Shown here piece by piece: positions 28,622 to 37,445 of a stretch of DNA of 64,000 nt; within the stretch, counting starts at the first letter, position 1, and each line of letters opens with the position of its first letter. Origin of the DNA: Micavibrio sp. UBA6212 (GTDB lineage Bacteria > Pseudomonadota > Alphaproteobacteria > Micavibrionales > Micavibrionaceae). The stretch spans positions 1-64,000 of the forward strand of contig DISK01000009.1 in assembly GCA_002421905.1 (NCBI GenBank), written 5' to 3'. A program made the position numbers and the translations under genes. The notes under the pieces were generated by a model. The model did not search any database, had not been told where the DNA came from, and was given only the letters and a program-made list of their open reading frames with translations.

Positions 28622-29512
28622 ATGAAGTTTCTAGGTCTTTTGCTTGTTTTGGTCTTTACGTTCGGCGGTTTGCTGATCGCGATGCATTTCAATTTCGAGC
28701 ATTTCGTAAAAATTGTGATGATTATTGTCAGCGCCCTACCCGGGGAATTTACCATTATTTTCGGGTGTGCCATAGCAGCGTTTATGGTGGCAAACCCGCC
28801 CCATGTCATTAAGACAACCATGTCTTACTTCAAAGCCCTAAGCAAACCATCTGCCTATTCAAAACAGGATTATATGGAACTATTGGGTATGATGTATTCA
28901 ATCTTCAAACTGGTCAGAACCAAAGGCTGGCTGGCTGTTGAAGCCCACATTGAGAACCCTCATGACAGTTCCATTTTCAAAAGCTTTCCAAGTTTCTCAT
29001 CCAATCATCATGCCGAAGTATTCCTTTGCGACTATTTGCGGATTATCTCTCTGGGCAATGATAACCCCATGACGATTGAATCGTTGATGGATGAAGAGAT
29101 TTCTACTATCGAAGCTCACCATGCGCATCCGGGACACGCCGTTCAAACCATGGCCGATGGTGTTCCTGCGCTTGGTATTGTGGCTGCTGTTCTTGGTGTT
29201 ATTAAAACAATGGGATCAATTACCGAACCTCCGGAAGTTCTAGGTGCCATGATTGGTGGCGCTTTGGTTGGGACATTTCTCGGGGTGTTTCTGGCTTATG
29301 GTTTGATTGGCCCTATAGCTGGAGCTATGACAGCCCGCGCCGAAACCGAAGTTATGTATTACAAATGTTTGAAAGTTGGGGTTCTTGCTTTCTTGCAAGG
29401 TGCTGCTCCTCAGGTCGCTGTTGAATTTGCGCGTAAATTCTTGCCTCACGATGTCCAGCCAACATTCCAGGAACTTGAAGAAAGCCTCAATACTATTCCG
29501 GCTCCAAGCTGA
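28622..29512 (+). CDS. motA: Flagellar motor stator protein MotA
   Basis: Proton-channel stator component. The 296-residue protein has four membrane helices (two at residues ~1-65, two at ~170-235) separated by a large cytoplasmic domain. It shows the conserved VPALGIVAAVLGVIKTMGSI with its channel Pro, and GLIGPIAGAMTARAETEVMYYKCLKVGVLAFLQG. It is followed by motB after 43 bases. Length and the internal DYLRIIS segment match the long MotA class of Alpha- and Gammaproteobacteria. Confidence 0.97.
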   Translation: MKFLGLLLVLVFTFGGLLIAMHFNFEHFVKIVMIIVSALPGEFTIIFGCAIAAFMVANPPHVIKTTMSYFKALSKPSAYSKQDYMELLGMMYSIFKLVRTKGWLAVEAHIENPHDSSIFKSFPSFSSNHHAEVFLCDYLRIISLGNDNPMTIESLMDEEISTIEAHHAHPGHAVQTMADGVPALGIVAAVLGVIKTMGSITEPPEVLGAMIGGALVGTFLGVFLAYGLIGPIAGAMTARAETEVMYYKCLKVGVLAFLQGAAPQVAVEFARKFLPHDVQPTFQELEESLNTIPAPS

Positions 29513-29555
29513 TTTTAGTATAATTTTTATGTAAAAAAATAAGGAATCCGTTAGC

Positions 29556-30518
29556 GTGGCAGACGACAAAGCCCCTATCATCGTTATCAAAAAAGTCATC
29601 AAGGGCGGCGGCGGTCATCATGGTGGCGCCTGGAAAGTCGCGTATGCCGACTTTGTGACCGCGATGATGGCTTTCTTTTTGCTGATGTGGTTGTTGAACG
29701 CCACTACCGAAGAACAAAGACAAGGTATTTCAGAATATTTTGACCCAACACCCATGGAAGTTTCCAGCAGCACCAGTGGGGCTGGTGGTGTTATGGGCGG
29801 CCTTACTGTGTCAACTGTCGGGGCAAGATCTAGCGATGTCCAACCGATCGTTCATAATGACAATCCCCCCTCACCTAACGTGAAAATGCAGATTGATCCT
29901 GAACAGTTGGAAAAAGAACAGCTTCAAGCCGAACTCCAAAAACGCGAGAATGTAGAATTCGAGCAAGTTAAAGAGAAAATTAAAGAATCCATCGAAGCTT
30001 CAGACCTTAAAGATCTGGCCAAAAACCTGATGGTTGATATGACGCCAGAAGGGCTACGAATTCAGATTGTGGATCAAAATGGCGAGTCAATGTTCCCAAG
30101 CGGCAGTGCCAAGCCTTATGAGAAAACAGTCAAGCTGATTGATATGGTTGCCGACATCATCAAAACAATGCCGAACCAGATTTCCGTTCGTGGGCATACG
30201 GATTCTATCCCCTACTCCAAAGGAGCAGATTACACGAACTGGGAGCTTTCCGCTGACCGCGCGAACTCCAGCCGCAGAGTTCTTTTAGACGCCGGAATTG
30301 AGGCCAAAAAATTATCCAATGTGGTCGGCAAATCCGATACGGAGCATTTGAAGCCTGAGACGCCAAATGATCCGCAGAACCGCAGGATCAGCATTATCCT
30401 GTTGCGTGAATCGCTTACGAAACCTGCCACAGGTAAAAGTGCGGCGTCCGGTGGGACTGGTTCAGTTCCTGTTGATCCCGGCTATCGCAAAACAACAGGC
30501 AATGTCCAGTTTCCCTAG
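29556..30518 (+). CDS. motB: Flagellar motor protein MotB
   Basis: Peptidoglycan-anchored stator partner of MotA. The 320-residue protein starts with GTG, preceded by AAGGA. A Gly/His-rich N-terminus (IKGGGGHHGGAWKVAYADFVTAMMAFFLLMWLLNAT) holds the single membrane helix with the essential proton-binding Asp in ADF. A Glu/Gln-rich linker leads to an OmpA-type peptidoglycan-binding domain at about residues 165-285 (VRGHTDSIPYSKGADYTNWELSADRANSSRRVL). It pairs with motA just upstream. Confidence 0.97.
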   Translation: MADDKAPIIVIKKVIKGGGGHHGGAWKVAYADFVTAMMAFFLLMWLLNATTEEQRQGISEYFDPTPMEVSSSTSGAGGVMGGLTVSTVGARSSDVQPIVHNDNPPSPNVKMQIDPEQLEKEQLQAELQKRENVEFEQVKEKIKESIEASDLKDLAKNLMVDMTPEGLRIQIVDQNGESMFPSGSAKPYEKTVKLIDMVADIIKTMPNQISVRGHTDSIPYSKGADYTNWELSADRANSSRRVLLDAGIEAKKLSNVVGKSDTEHLKPETPNDPQNRRISIILLRESLTKPATGKSAASGGTGSVPVDPGYRKTTGNVQFP

Positions 30519-30566
30519 AGGAATAAGGGTTTCATTTTCCCCTTGCATTTTTTTTTGCAAATCTTT

Positions 30567-30583
30567 ATGTTTTCATAAAACAT
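30567..30583. promoter_or_regulatory. Palindrome upstream of small ORF
   Basis: ATGTTTT-cat-AAAACAT is a perfect 7-base inverted repeat just before the ribosome-binding sequence of the 61-codon gene at 30598. Upstream is a poly-T tract inside a TTGCA...TGCAA repeat. It may be an operator or a weak motB terminator. Confidence 0.35.
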
Positions 30584-30597
30584 GATAAGGGGTCATT

Positions 30598-30783
30598 ATG
30601 ACGACAAATAATAAAAGACAATTCACGCACTACGCCGCTCCTGTTGTACGTGCAGAAGATACACTTTCCAAAGACATCCTTGATACGGCAGCCAAGGCAG
30701 GATACGGGGTTTCTTTCATTAACGCGGAAGCACAATATGCAGCCCGCGTTAATCAAACCTGTCCAAAACCAGAAAACAAATAA
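30598..30783 (+). CDS. Small protein of unknown function
   Basis: 61 residues, starting MTTNNKRQFTHYAAPVVRAED and ending with a Cys-Pro-Lys tail (NQTCPKPENK). AAGGGG lies at a good distance before the ATG. No signal peptide, membrane helix or known domain. It fills the gap between motB and the convergent parC, ending 8 bases before the parC stop. I do not recognise it. The ribosome-binding site and normal amino-acid mix favour a real gene. Confidence 0.5.
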   Translation: MTTNNKRQFTHYAAPVVRAEDTLSKDILDTAAKAGYGVSFINAEAQYAARVNQTCPKPENK

Positions 30784-30791
30784 GACTATAT

Positions 30792-33029
30792 TTAGAACCT
30801 GTTACTTCTCGGGAAACCGTTTGGGGGTAGTTTACCAACTTGGGCACGCTCCCCGAGCCATTCCTTGACGTTCGATACCGACATTTCTCGTGTACCTGAA
30901 GTAAAGGTCAGTCCTTGCTTCATATTGAATGTTTTAACGTCAGAGATTTCAGCATCTTTGTATTTTTGTAGAATAACGCCTTTGCCTTTTGCCATTTCCG
31001 GAATTTGATCAAGTTTGAAGACCAACATTTTGCGATTGGTTCCAACAATTGCAATATGGTCATCTTTTGGATCAAGCCATTTACAAATTTGCGCATCACC
31101 GTTATCGGACACAGACATAATGGTTTTACCATTCTTGGTCTGAGCCAGAATCTCATTGGATGAGACGATGAACCCTTTTCCATCCCGACTGGCCACCAAA
31201 ATTTTACGGTCACCCTGCCAGATCATCATCTGAACAATATCCGCATCGTTTGGAATATCAACCAACAGACGAACTGGTTCACCATATCCGCGCCCTGCCG
31301 GCAACTTATCGCCTGTCATAGTATAAAAACGACCATTGCTGGCGAAGAGCGCAATCTTATCTGTTGTCTGCGCCTCCATAACAAATTGTTCGCGGTCGCC
31401 TTCTTTATATTTCATGTCATTGGAATTGATTCCATGGCCTTTCATGGCACGAATCCATCCCTTGGCAGATAGGATGATTGTCACAGGTTCTTTTTCAATC
31501 ATGACTTGCTGTAAATCGACATCAATCGGCGCAGGAGGTTTTCCGATCGTCGTGCGGCGCGCGCCCAGAGATGTCGTCGGGCCATATAGTTTTTTGGTGA
31601 CTTCGATTTGTCTTTTGATCTCTGCCCATTGTTTGGCTTCTGATTTCAAAAGTTTCTCCAAAGAATCTTTTTCTTTTTCCAAACCATCGAATTCCTTGCG
31701 GATTTCAATTTCTTCCAATTTACGCAAAGAACGCAAACGCATATTGAGAATGGCTTCGGCCTGAACTTCTGTCAGACCAAATTTTTTCATCAAAGCCGGT
31801 TTGGGTTCTTCACTCTCACGGATAATTTTGATGACTTCATCAATATTCAGGTAAACAATCAGGTATCCCGCCAGAACTTCCAGACGGTGTTTAACTTGTT
31901 CCAGTCTGTAGTTTGACGTCCTGACCAAAACATCCTGACGGTGGTTAAGCCAGCATTGCAAAACCTCTTTCAAATTCATGACACGCGGAACAACGCCGTT
32001 TTCCAGCACGTTCATATTAAGCGAGAAGCGGTTTTCCAAATCAGAGGCGCGGAACAATGCTTCCATCAGCAATTCAGGTTCAACGTTGCGGTTTTTGGGA
32101 ATCAGAACCAGACGAATATCTTCGGCACTTTCATCGCAAACATCATCCAACATTGGAATCTTTTTGTTGGTAATCAGGTTGGCAATTTGTTCGATCAATT
32201 TTGCTTTTTGAACCTGATACGGAATTTCAGTGACGACAATTTGCCATTGCCCTTGCTTCAAATCTTCTTTGACCCAACGGGCACGGGTGCGGAAACTTCC
32301 TCGTCCTGTTCTGTAGGCCTCAAGAACAGCCTCTTTGCTTTCAATTAATATCCCACCGGTTGGAAAGTCAGGGCCTTTAACGATTTTAACAAGGTCCTCG
32401 ATGCTAGCGTCTTTTTCCAGCATCAACTGCATGGCTTCGCACAGCTCGGCAACATTATGAGGGGGAATATTGGTGGCCATCCCGACCGCAATCCCTGCCG
32501 CACCATTGGCGAGCAAATTAGGAAAGTTGGATGGTAGAACCACAGGTTCTTGTGTATCTCCATCATAAGTATATCGGAAATCAACGGCGTCTTGATCTAT
32601 GCCTTCCAGCAAGGCAATGGCTGTCTCGGTCAAACGCGATTCCGTGTATCGCATCGCGGCAGCATTATCGCCATCAATATTCCCGAAGTTCCCCTGCCCA
32701 TCGACCAGAGGATAACGAACGGCAAAATCTTGTGCCAAGCGCACCAAAGTATCATAGACAGACTGGTCACCATGCGGGTGGAATTTACCAATGACATCCC
32801 CGACAACCCGCGCAGATTTCTTTGGTGGAAGATTGGGACTCAGTTTGAGCTGATACATCGCATACATCACGCGGCGGTGAACAGGTTTCAGCCCATCCCG
32901 AACATCGGGCAACGAGCGTGCCATGATTGTCGAAAGCGCATAGGACAAATAACGTTCCGACAATAACGATGTCATCGGTTCGTCAATAATTTGTTCCTGA
33001 ACTGATTTGGGCGGTGTCTTGCGAGCCAT
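30792..33029 (-). CDS. parC: DNA topoisomerase IV subunit A
   Basis: Decatenates daughter chromosomes together with ParE. The 745-residue protein has the winged-helix/tower part with [38 protein letters not shown], and the catalytic Tyr in [11 protein letters not shown]. The C-terminal beta-pinwheel is short and lacks the GyrA box (QRRGGKG), which distinguishes it from GyrA. It ends the tsaB-recO-parC run, 24 bases after recO. Confidence 0.95.
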   Translation of the reverse strand: MARKTPPKSVQEQIIDEPMTSLLSERYLSYALSTIMARSLPDVRDGLKPVHRRVMYAMYQLKLSPNLPPKKSARVVGDVIGKFHPHGDQSVYDTLVRLAQDFAVRYPLVDGQGNFGNIDGDNAAAMRYTESRLTETAIALLEGIDQDAVDFRYTYDGDTQEPVVLPSNFPNLLANGAAGIAVGMATNIPPHNVAELCEAMQLMLEKDASIEDLVKIVKGPDFPTGGILIESKEAVLEAYRTGRGSFRTRARWVKEDLKQGQWQIVVTEIPYQVQKAKLIEQIANLITNKKIPMLDDVCDESAEDIRLVLIPKNRNVEPELLMEALFRASDLENRFSLNMNVLENGVVPRVMNLKEVLQCWLNHRQDVLVRTSNYRLEQVKHRLEVLAGYLIVYLNIDEVIKIIRESEEPKPALMKKFGLTEVQAEAILNMRLRSLRKLEEIEIRKEFDGLEKEKDSLEKLLKSEAKQWAEIKRQIEVTKKLYGPTTSLGARRTTIGKPPAPIDVDLQQVMIEKEPVTIILSAKGWIRAMKGHGINSNDMKYKEGDREQFVMEAQTTDKIALFASNGRFYTMTGDKLPAGRGYGEPVRLLVDIPNDADIVQMMIWQGDRKILVASRDGKGFIVSSNEILAQTKNGKTIMSVSDNGDAQICKWLDPKDDHIAIVGTNRKMLVFKLDQIPEMAKGKGVILQKYKDAEISDVKTFNMKQGLTFTSGTREMSVSNVKEWLGERAQVGKLPPNGFPRSNRF

Positions 33030-33053
33030 TGATATTATATTTCCTTTTAATTA

Positions 33054-33824
33054 TTAGGCAGCGGATTCGTTTTGCGAGTCGTCATTATGCTGTGAGCCGT
33101 ATTTTCTCGCAAAAACTGAAGCAAAACGCAAGCGTGGCTCCGGTGTTCCGTGCGAATGATGTGCAAAAACCCAATTTTCCAGAAAATGTCCGGTTAATTT
33201 CAGGCCTTTGATAATTTCTTCCTCATCAAGGTTTTTTAGTGGTTCGGGTTTTAGAAAGTCAGGTAATAACAACAACTTATCCTTATACGGATAGCCCAGT
33301 TTCAAAGAGACCGCACAGCCGGATTTTGGGCTGACATAGGTCAATGTGCGGCTATCTCCCCCTGCTACGCAGCGTGTCAAATCCAGTCCGAAGCCCAGCT
33401 CTTTCAAAAGGGCAATCTCCCACAATACATAGGCAGCCCCCCATATCTCGGAGGGTAATGTTTCAAGAAGGGCTTTCATGCCAAAGAATAGTCCGACATG
33501 TATCTCGCGTTCCGGCAGAGCGGCATCACACAAAGAACAAGCAGACAACAGAGCTGCCAGTTTCATGGGGTCACCGAGAATCATTGCGGCAGAATTTTTG
33601 CCATGTTCGAAAGTGAAGTTTCCCAGTTGATCCGAGATACGGGATTTCCATTCAACTTCCAGAATAGTTCCTACCTCAAGCAAGCCGCGCATCTTTGAAG
33701 ATTTTGCGCCATAAACATACCCGTTATGGCGTCCATGCTTTTCTGTCAACAAGGCAACGACGGCCCCGCTTTCGCCATGAGGCCGCACCGAAAGTACGAT
33801 TCCCTGATCTGTCCACTGTTCCAT
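33054..33824 (-). CDS. recO: DNA repair protein RecO
   Basis: Loads RecA on SSB-coated DNA with RecR in the RecF pathway. The 256-residue protein starts MEQWTDQGIVLSVRPHGESGAVVALLTEKHGRHNGYVYGAKSSKMRGLLEVG, the OB-fold of RecO, followed by a helical domain and the C-terminal LGFGLDLTRCVAGGDSRTLTYVSPKSGCAVS segment that in some homologues binds zinc. Length is normal for this class. It lies between tsaB and parC on the same strand. Confidence 0.93.
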   Translation of the reverse strand: MEQWTDQGIVLSVRPHGESGAVVALLTEKHGRHNGYVYGAKSSKMRGLLEVGTILEVEWKSRISDQLGNFTFEHGKNSAAMILGDPMKLAALLSACSLCDAALPEREIHVGLFFGMKALLETLPSEIWGAAYVLWEIALLKELGFGLDLTRCVAGGDSRTLTYVSPKSGCAVSLKLGYPYKDKLLLLPDFLKPEPLKNLDEEEIIKGLKLTGHFLENWVFAHHSHGTPEPRLRFASVFARKYGSQHNDDSQNESAA

Positions 33825-33863
33825 CGGCAGATTATGGCATGCGGCCGTGCATTGGCAAAGACT

Positions 33864-34472
33864 TTAAGTGTGCGTTTCAACAATCATTGCAGGGGAAGGA
33901 TTTTTGGGCTTGGATGTCTCTGCATCGCGCAAATAAAGCGGCGTTGCCGGATATTGAGGCCACTGATCTTTTTTTATGCTTGCGGCTTGCTTGGCCAACA
34001 GGAGAACATCAGGAACTTCATCACACATCACCTGCCCTGACCATGACTCCGCCTCTTCTTTTGAATAGATTCTGGCTTCACTTTTACCCGAACCATAGAT
34101 TTGTCCGTAATAATCTCCGCGTTTTGTGTCGATTATGACCAATAAATCCTGCTGACCTGAACCTTTCATTGCAATCAAGTCCAATGTTGAAAACCCCAGC
34201 ACCGGAATATTCAGCGCCAGCGCCAGTGTTCGCGCCGTTGCCAGGCCAATCCTCACCCCTGTGAACGATCCAGGCCCTCTGGTCACGACAATCGCCTCCA
34301 GCGAGGATAAAGAGCACTCCGTCTTTGACATGAGTTCTTCAATCATTGGAATTAACCTTTCGGCTTGTCCACGATCGGTATCCTCAAACAATGTATGTCC
34401 GGTTTCGGTTTGGCTGTCCCAAAATGCCGCAGCACACCCCCTTACAGACACGTCGATGGCCAGAATTCTCAT
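33864..34472 (-). CDS. tsaB: tRNA threonylcarbamoyladenosine biosynthesis protein TsaB
   Basis: Partner of TsaD in making t6A37 of tRNAs reading ANN codons. The 202-residue ASKHA-fold protein begins MRILAIDVSVRGCAAAFWD and has the family motif VVTRGPGSFTGVRIGLATARTLALALNIPVLGFSTLD. The C-terminus (YLRDAETSKPKNP) matches the usual ending. It is divergent from a deacetylase-like gene across 66 bases. Confidence 0.94.
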   Translation of the reverse strand: MRILAIDVSVRGCAAAFWDSQTETGHTLFEDTDRGQAERLIPMIEELMSKTECSLSSLEAIVVTRGPGSFTGVRIGLATARTLALALNIPVLGFSTLDLIAMKGSGQQDLLVIIDTKRGDYYGQIYGSGKSEARIYSKEEAESWSGQVMCDEVPDVLLLAKQAASIKKDQWPQYPATPLYLRDAETSKPKNPSPAMIVETHT

Positions 34473-34538
34473 TCTTCTTTTCCGTATTTATGCTTCACCA
34501 TTGAAACTTTGATCTCTCCTTATTATAGTCACTCCATC

Positions 34539-35615
34539 ATGTCACGCAATTTGATCATATCGCTTTTATTGGGAATCCTGATTTTCTCCTCTAAAGCTGC
34601 TTTGTCGGCTCCAATTTCAGAAGATTTGAACTCTGCTGTTGCCTACGCTTATTTCCAAATTGGGGAGGATGAATCAGATGACCAGTCTCTCTCTTTGAGT
34701 GCATTCCTCGGGCAGATCAAAGAAATAACAGAAAACCATTATAATGTGGCCTCTATCAAACAGGTTCTGGATGCTCAAAAATCAGGAAAAACCCTGCCCC
34801 CAAAAACCATTATCCTGACATTCGAGAAGTTTGATCGTGGTTTTTTGCGCGATGTGTGGCCGATATTAAAAGAAAATAATATTCCCTTTTTATTATTTCT
34901 CAATGCGGCAAAACTTGACACGGCAAGCTCAGATAAGGACAGTCTCGATCCGGATTGGGATGATGCCCGCGCCCTTAAAAATTCGCCACTGAGCGAAATC
35001 GGCATAACACCATATTCTTACACCCACAGTGCAAATATTGATAATTCAGATATTGAGATGGACATCAATCGTGCAAAAACCCTGTTTCGTGAGAAAATGG
35101 AGATTGAACCACTTTATTTTTCCTATCCGTTTGGTGAATTTACCCCCGGTTATCTGGATGTCATCTCAAAACAGGGGTTTATGGCGGCTTTTACTCAAGC
35201 CTCTGGCGTAATCGGATTATCAACTCCCCGAAATTTAATTCCCCGATTTACGATGACCGAGTCTTTTGCAGATATAGAACGGTTTCGCATGACCTCTTCT
35301 GCGCTTCCTTTTCCTGTTACGGGGATCACTCCTATGAGTGTTTTTTCCAAGACCAATCCGCCATCTCTGGGGTTTACAGTCTCACACGACATTCCAGATC
35401 AAGATATCAAAAAAATGAGCTGTTTTGCTTCGGGAATTAGTGATGTTTCCATTCACAGTACCGGACATCATGTCCAGATAGAGCTTCCGACAGCCTTTGA
35501 TGATGGTAAGGGGAGAGTCAACTGCACGATTCCCGTTTCTGTTACAGATGGAAGCGGCGACGATGATAATTTACGCTGGCGATGGCTGGGTTTTCAATTC
35601 TCGTTTCCTGAATAG
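34539..35615 (+). CDS. Secreted polysaccharide-deacetylase-fold protein lacking catalytic residues
   Basis: 358 residues. The start at 34539 gives a signal peptide (MSRNLIISLLLGILIFSSKAALSA). Residues ~30-240 follow the NodB-type barrel (TLPPKTIILTF, IPFLLFLNAAKL, YFSYPFGEFTPGYLDVISKQGFMAAFTQASG). The metal and catalytic motifs are altered: TFDDG reads TFEKF, and HTxxH is replaced by TPYSYTHS. The last ~100 residues form a beta-rich domain ending RVNCTIPVSV and LRWRWLGFQFSF, seen in alphaproteobacterial relatives. It is probably a cell-envelope protein that binds, rather than deacetylates, a glycan. It converges on the Nfu gene. Confidence 0.82.
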   Translation: MSRNLIISLLLGILIFSSKAALSAPISEDLNSAVAYAYFQIGEDESDDQSLSLSAFLGQIKEITENHYNVASIKQVLDAQKSGKTLPPKTIILTFEKFDRGFLRDVWPILKENNIPFLLFLNAAKLDTASSDKDSLDPDWDDARALKNSPLSEIGITPYSYTHSANIDNSDIEMDINRAKTLFREKMEIEPLYFSYPFGEFTPGYLDVISKQGFMAAFTQASGVIGLSTPRNLIPRFTMTESFADIERFRMTSSALPFPVTGITPMSVFSKTNPPSLGFTVSHDIPDQDIKKMSCFASGISDVSIHSTGHHVQIELPTAFDDGKGRVNCTIPVSVTDGSGDDDNLRWRWLGFQFSFPE

Positions 35616-35628
35616 AAAAATTTTCTTA

Positions 35629-36189
35629 TTAGTCCTGCACGGCGCGAACTTCCAGAACCTCAGGGATATAGTGGCGCATCATATTCTCTATGCCCATTTT
35701 AAGGGTTATGGTCGAGCTTGGGCAACCTGAGCAAGCCCCGCGCATCCGCAGCCACAATATTCCCTTATCAAATTCACAGAATTCTATATCTCCCCCATCT
35801 TTGGCTACTGCAGGGCGTACGCGTGTATCGAGTAATTCACAAATACGTCCTTCTATCTCGCTCAAAGGAGCCGATGATTTTCTGGCCACAGGCTCAACCG
35901 GTGTTAAAAGGACAGGATGGTTCATGCTGAAATGTTCAAACAAAACACCCAGAACCAGCGTCTTTATCGCAGTCCAGTCTGCCTCTTCCGATTTAGTAAT
36001 GGAGACAAAATCCTCCCCCAGAAAAATGGACAAAACATCGTCAATATCAAACAACCTTTCGACCAATGGCGAAATGTTTTTTGCCTCTTTGCGGGATGAA
36101 AACTCAATTCCTTGGCCTCCTGTCACGGCTTTACCGGGCAGGAATTTCAAAGTATTCGGATTGGGGGTATTTTCTGTTTGTATAAACAT
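35629..36189 (-). CDS. NifU-family Fe-S scaffold/carrier protein (Nfu)
   Basis: Carries Fe-S clusters to target proteins. The 186-residue protein begins MFIQTENTPNPNTLKFLPGKAV, the N-terminal Nfu domain of the alphaproteobacterial/mitochondrial NFU1 type, and ends with the NifU C-terminal domain (DTRVRPAVAKDGGDIEFCEFDKGILWLRMRGACSGCPSSTITLKMGIE) whose CxxC binds the cluster. The start at 36189 fits homologues; upstream in-frame codons overlap the usp gene. It is 25 bases downstream of the universal stress protein gene. Confidence 0.94.
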   Translation of the reverse strand: MFIQTENTPNPNTLKFLPGKAVTGGQGIEFSSRKEAKNISPLVERLFDIDDVLSIFLGEDFVSITKSEEADWTAIKTLVLGVLFEHFSMNHPVLLTPVEPVARKSSAPLSEIEGRICELLDTRVRPAVAKDGGDIEFCEFDKGILWLRMRGACSGCPSSTITLKMGIENMMRHYIPEVLEVRAVQD

Positions 36190-36214
36190 TCTCTTGTCCG
36201 TTTGTTCTTTCTTA

Positions 36215-36649
36215 TCAGATAGTTTTCTCAGGTGTAAAAACAATTGGTGCAAGAAGCTTTCTGACTTTCTTGACATCCATATAATCAGGCAGATCGGACT
36301 TCTCGCAAGATACTATAATTTCAAATAAATTTTCCTGAACCGAAAGACGGATCAGAGCCTCAAGCGGAGTTCCCTCTTCGATGTAGAATTCCGGAATCAG
36401 ATTATAGGTTTCCTTGATATACCCCGCGATGTGCCAGAGTTCCTTTTCTCCTGCCTCCCTGAGTTCTTGCTTCATCTTATCCTCAACGGTTGCCCAGTTC
36501 TGGAATTCGTCGAGCTCCATAGTCTGAAACAGCCCGATGCGCCCACCAGAGGCAAGAGCATGCTGGCACGCATAGCTGATGGCTGCACTTTCATGCTGCT
36601 CTGAATCTATGCAGACCATAAATAAAGGATAATTTATCTCTCCGGTCAT
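36215..36649 (-). CDS. Universal stress protein family protein
   Basis: 144 residues with the UspA alpha/beta fold: FMVCIDSEQHESAAISYACQHALASGGRIGLFQTM, then a long helix and LIPEFYIEEGTPLEALIRLSVQENLFEIIVSCEKS. The G-x2-G-x9-G(S/T) ATP-binding motif near the C-terminus is not evident, so it may belong to the non-ATP-binding branch. It begins one base after the TIGR02186 gene ends, so it is in the same transcript as the TauE gene and Nfu. Confidence 0.88.
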   Translation of the reverse strand: MTGEINYPLFMVCIDSEQHESAAISYACQHALASGGRIGLFQTMELDEFQNWATVEDKMKQELREAGEKELWHIAGYIKETYNLIPEFYIEEGTPLEALIRLSVQENLFEIIVSCEKSDLPDYMDVKKVRKLLAPIVFTPEKTI

Positions 36650-36650
36650 T

Positions 36651-37445
36651 TTAACGCCCCCTCTTTTTCGAAAGACTGTCGGAAAATATGCCCATTCCCA
36701 CCGCCATCATGATACCAAAAAAGGCATATAACAGAGAATATGTATGGGCGTAATGGTTGATAAAGGCCGACAAACCGGCTTGCTGGACATCTAGTAGTTT
36801 TTCCCGCTTATCCACGAGCTTGCCGCCCTCAAACAGAAACGCCTCAACCTGATACATTCCTGTCGGGATGTTTGCAGGAAGTGCAAAATCTGCGCGAAAC
36901 AGGCCATCCCCGATAAATTTTATCGGGCGCCCACCCAATGGAAAATTTCCGTGGCGTTGCCAAATACGGATCAAAGCTTCCTGAAACTGGCGGAATTGTT
37001 CCGGATCATCTACGTCATCTTCATCATCAGGTTCAAAAGTCAATGTATTCAGCCCGATCCCATTTTCAATCAATGTCTGGGCCGATGCGATATCTTTTTC
37101 ACTCATGCTCATCGCGTAATCGTAAAAATGAGGAATATTTTTGAATTCAATCGAGTCACTATTCAACCACATTCCTGCGACAGATTCTTTTTTGCGGACA
37201 ACAACGTTACTCTGCGGGCCTTTGAGCAAAACCACAATGCCGGGGGATTTTATGCTTTTTCCGTTTTCATCCTGCGCAACGCCGAAAACAACGATATCGC
37301 TTCCGGAAAATCCGGTTGTCACATCCACATTTTCTTTGGCCATATCAATCATAATCCCTGATTGGGATGCGGCAAATGATGAACCAAAATAAAGTCCGCA
37401 TAAAACCAAAATAGTCATAAAAGTGATGATATTTTTTATCTTCAT
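36651..37445 (-). CDS. TIGR02186 family transmembrane protein
   Basis: 264 residues: N-terminal signal/anchor (MKIKNIITFMTILVLCGLYFGSSFAASQSG), a large periplasmic beta-rich domain (VDVTTGFSGSDIVVFGVAQDENG, RADFALPANIPTGMYQVEAFLFEGGKLV) and a C-terminal membrane helix (LLYAFFGIMMAVGMGIF) followed by a basic tail. This is the layout of the alphaproteobacterial TIGR02186 family, typically found next to TauE/SafE exporters. The start overlaps the TauE stop (ATGA). Function is unknown; context suggests a periplasmic partner of the exporter. Confidence 0.85.
   Translation of the reverse strand: MKIKNIITFMTILVLCGLYFGSSFAASQSGIMIDMAKENVDVTTGFSGSDIVVFGVAQDENGKSIKSPGIVVLLKGPQSNVVVRKKESVAGMWLNSDSIEFKNIPHFYDYAMSMSEKDIASAQTLIENGIGLNTLTFEPDDEDDVDDPEQFRQFQEALIRIWQRHGNFPLGGRPIKFIGDGLFRADFALPANIPTGMYQVEAFLFEGGKLVDKREKLLDVQQAGLSAFINHYAHTYSLLYAFFGIMMAVGMGIFSDSLSKKRGR

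Noticed and set aside
35690..36328. 212-codon plus-strand frame
   Set aside because: Antisense to the Nfu and usp genes, both of which are clear.
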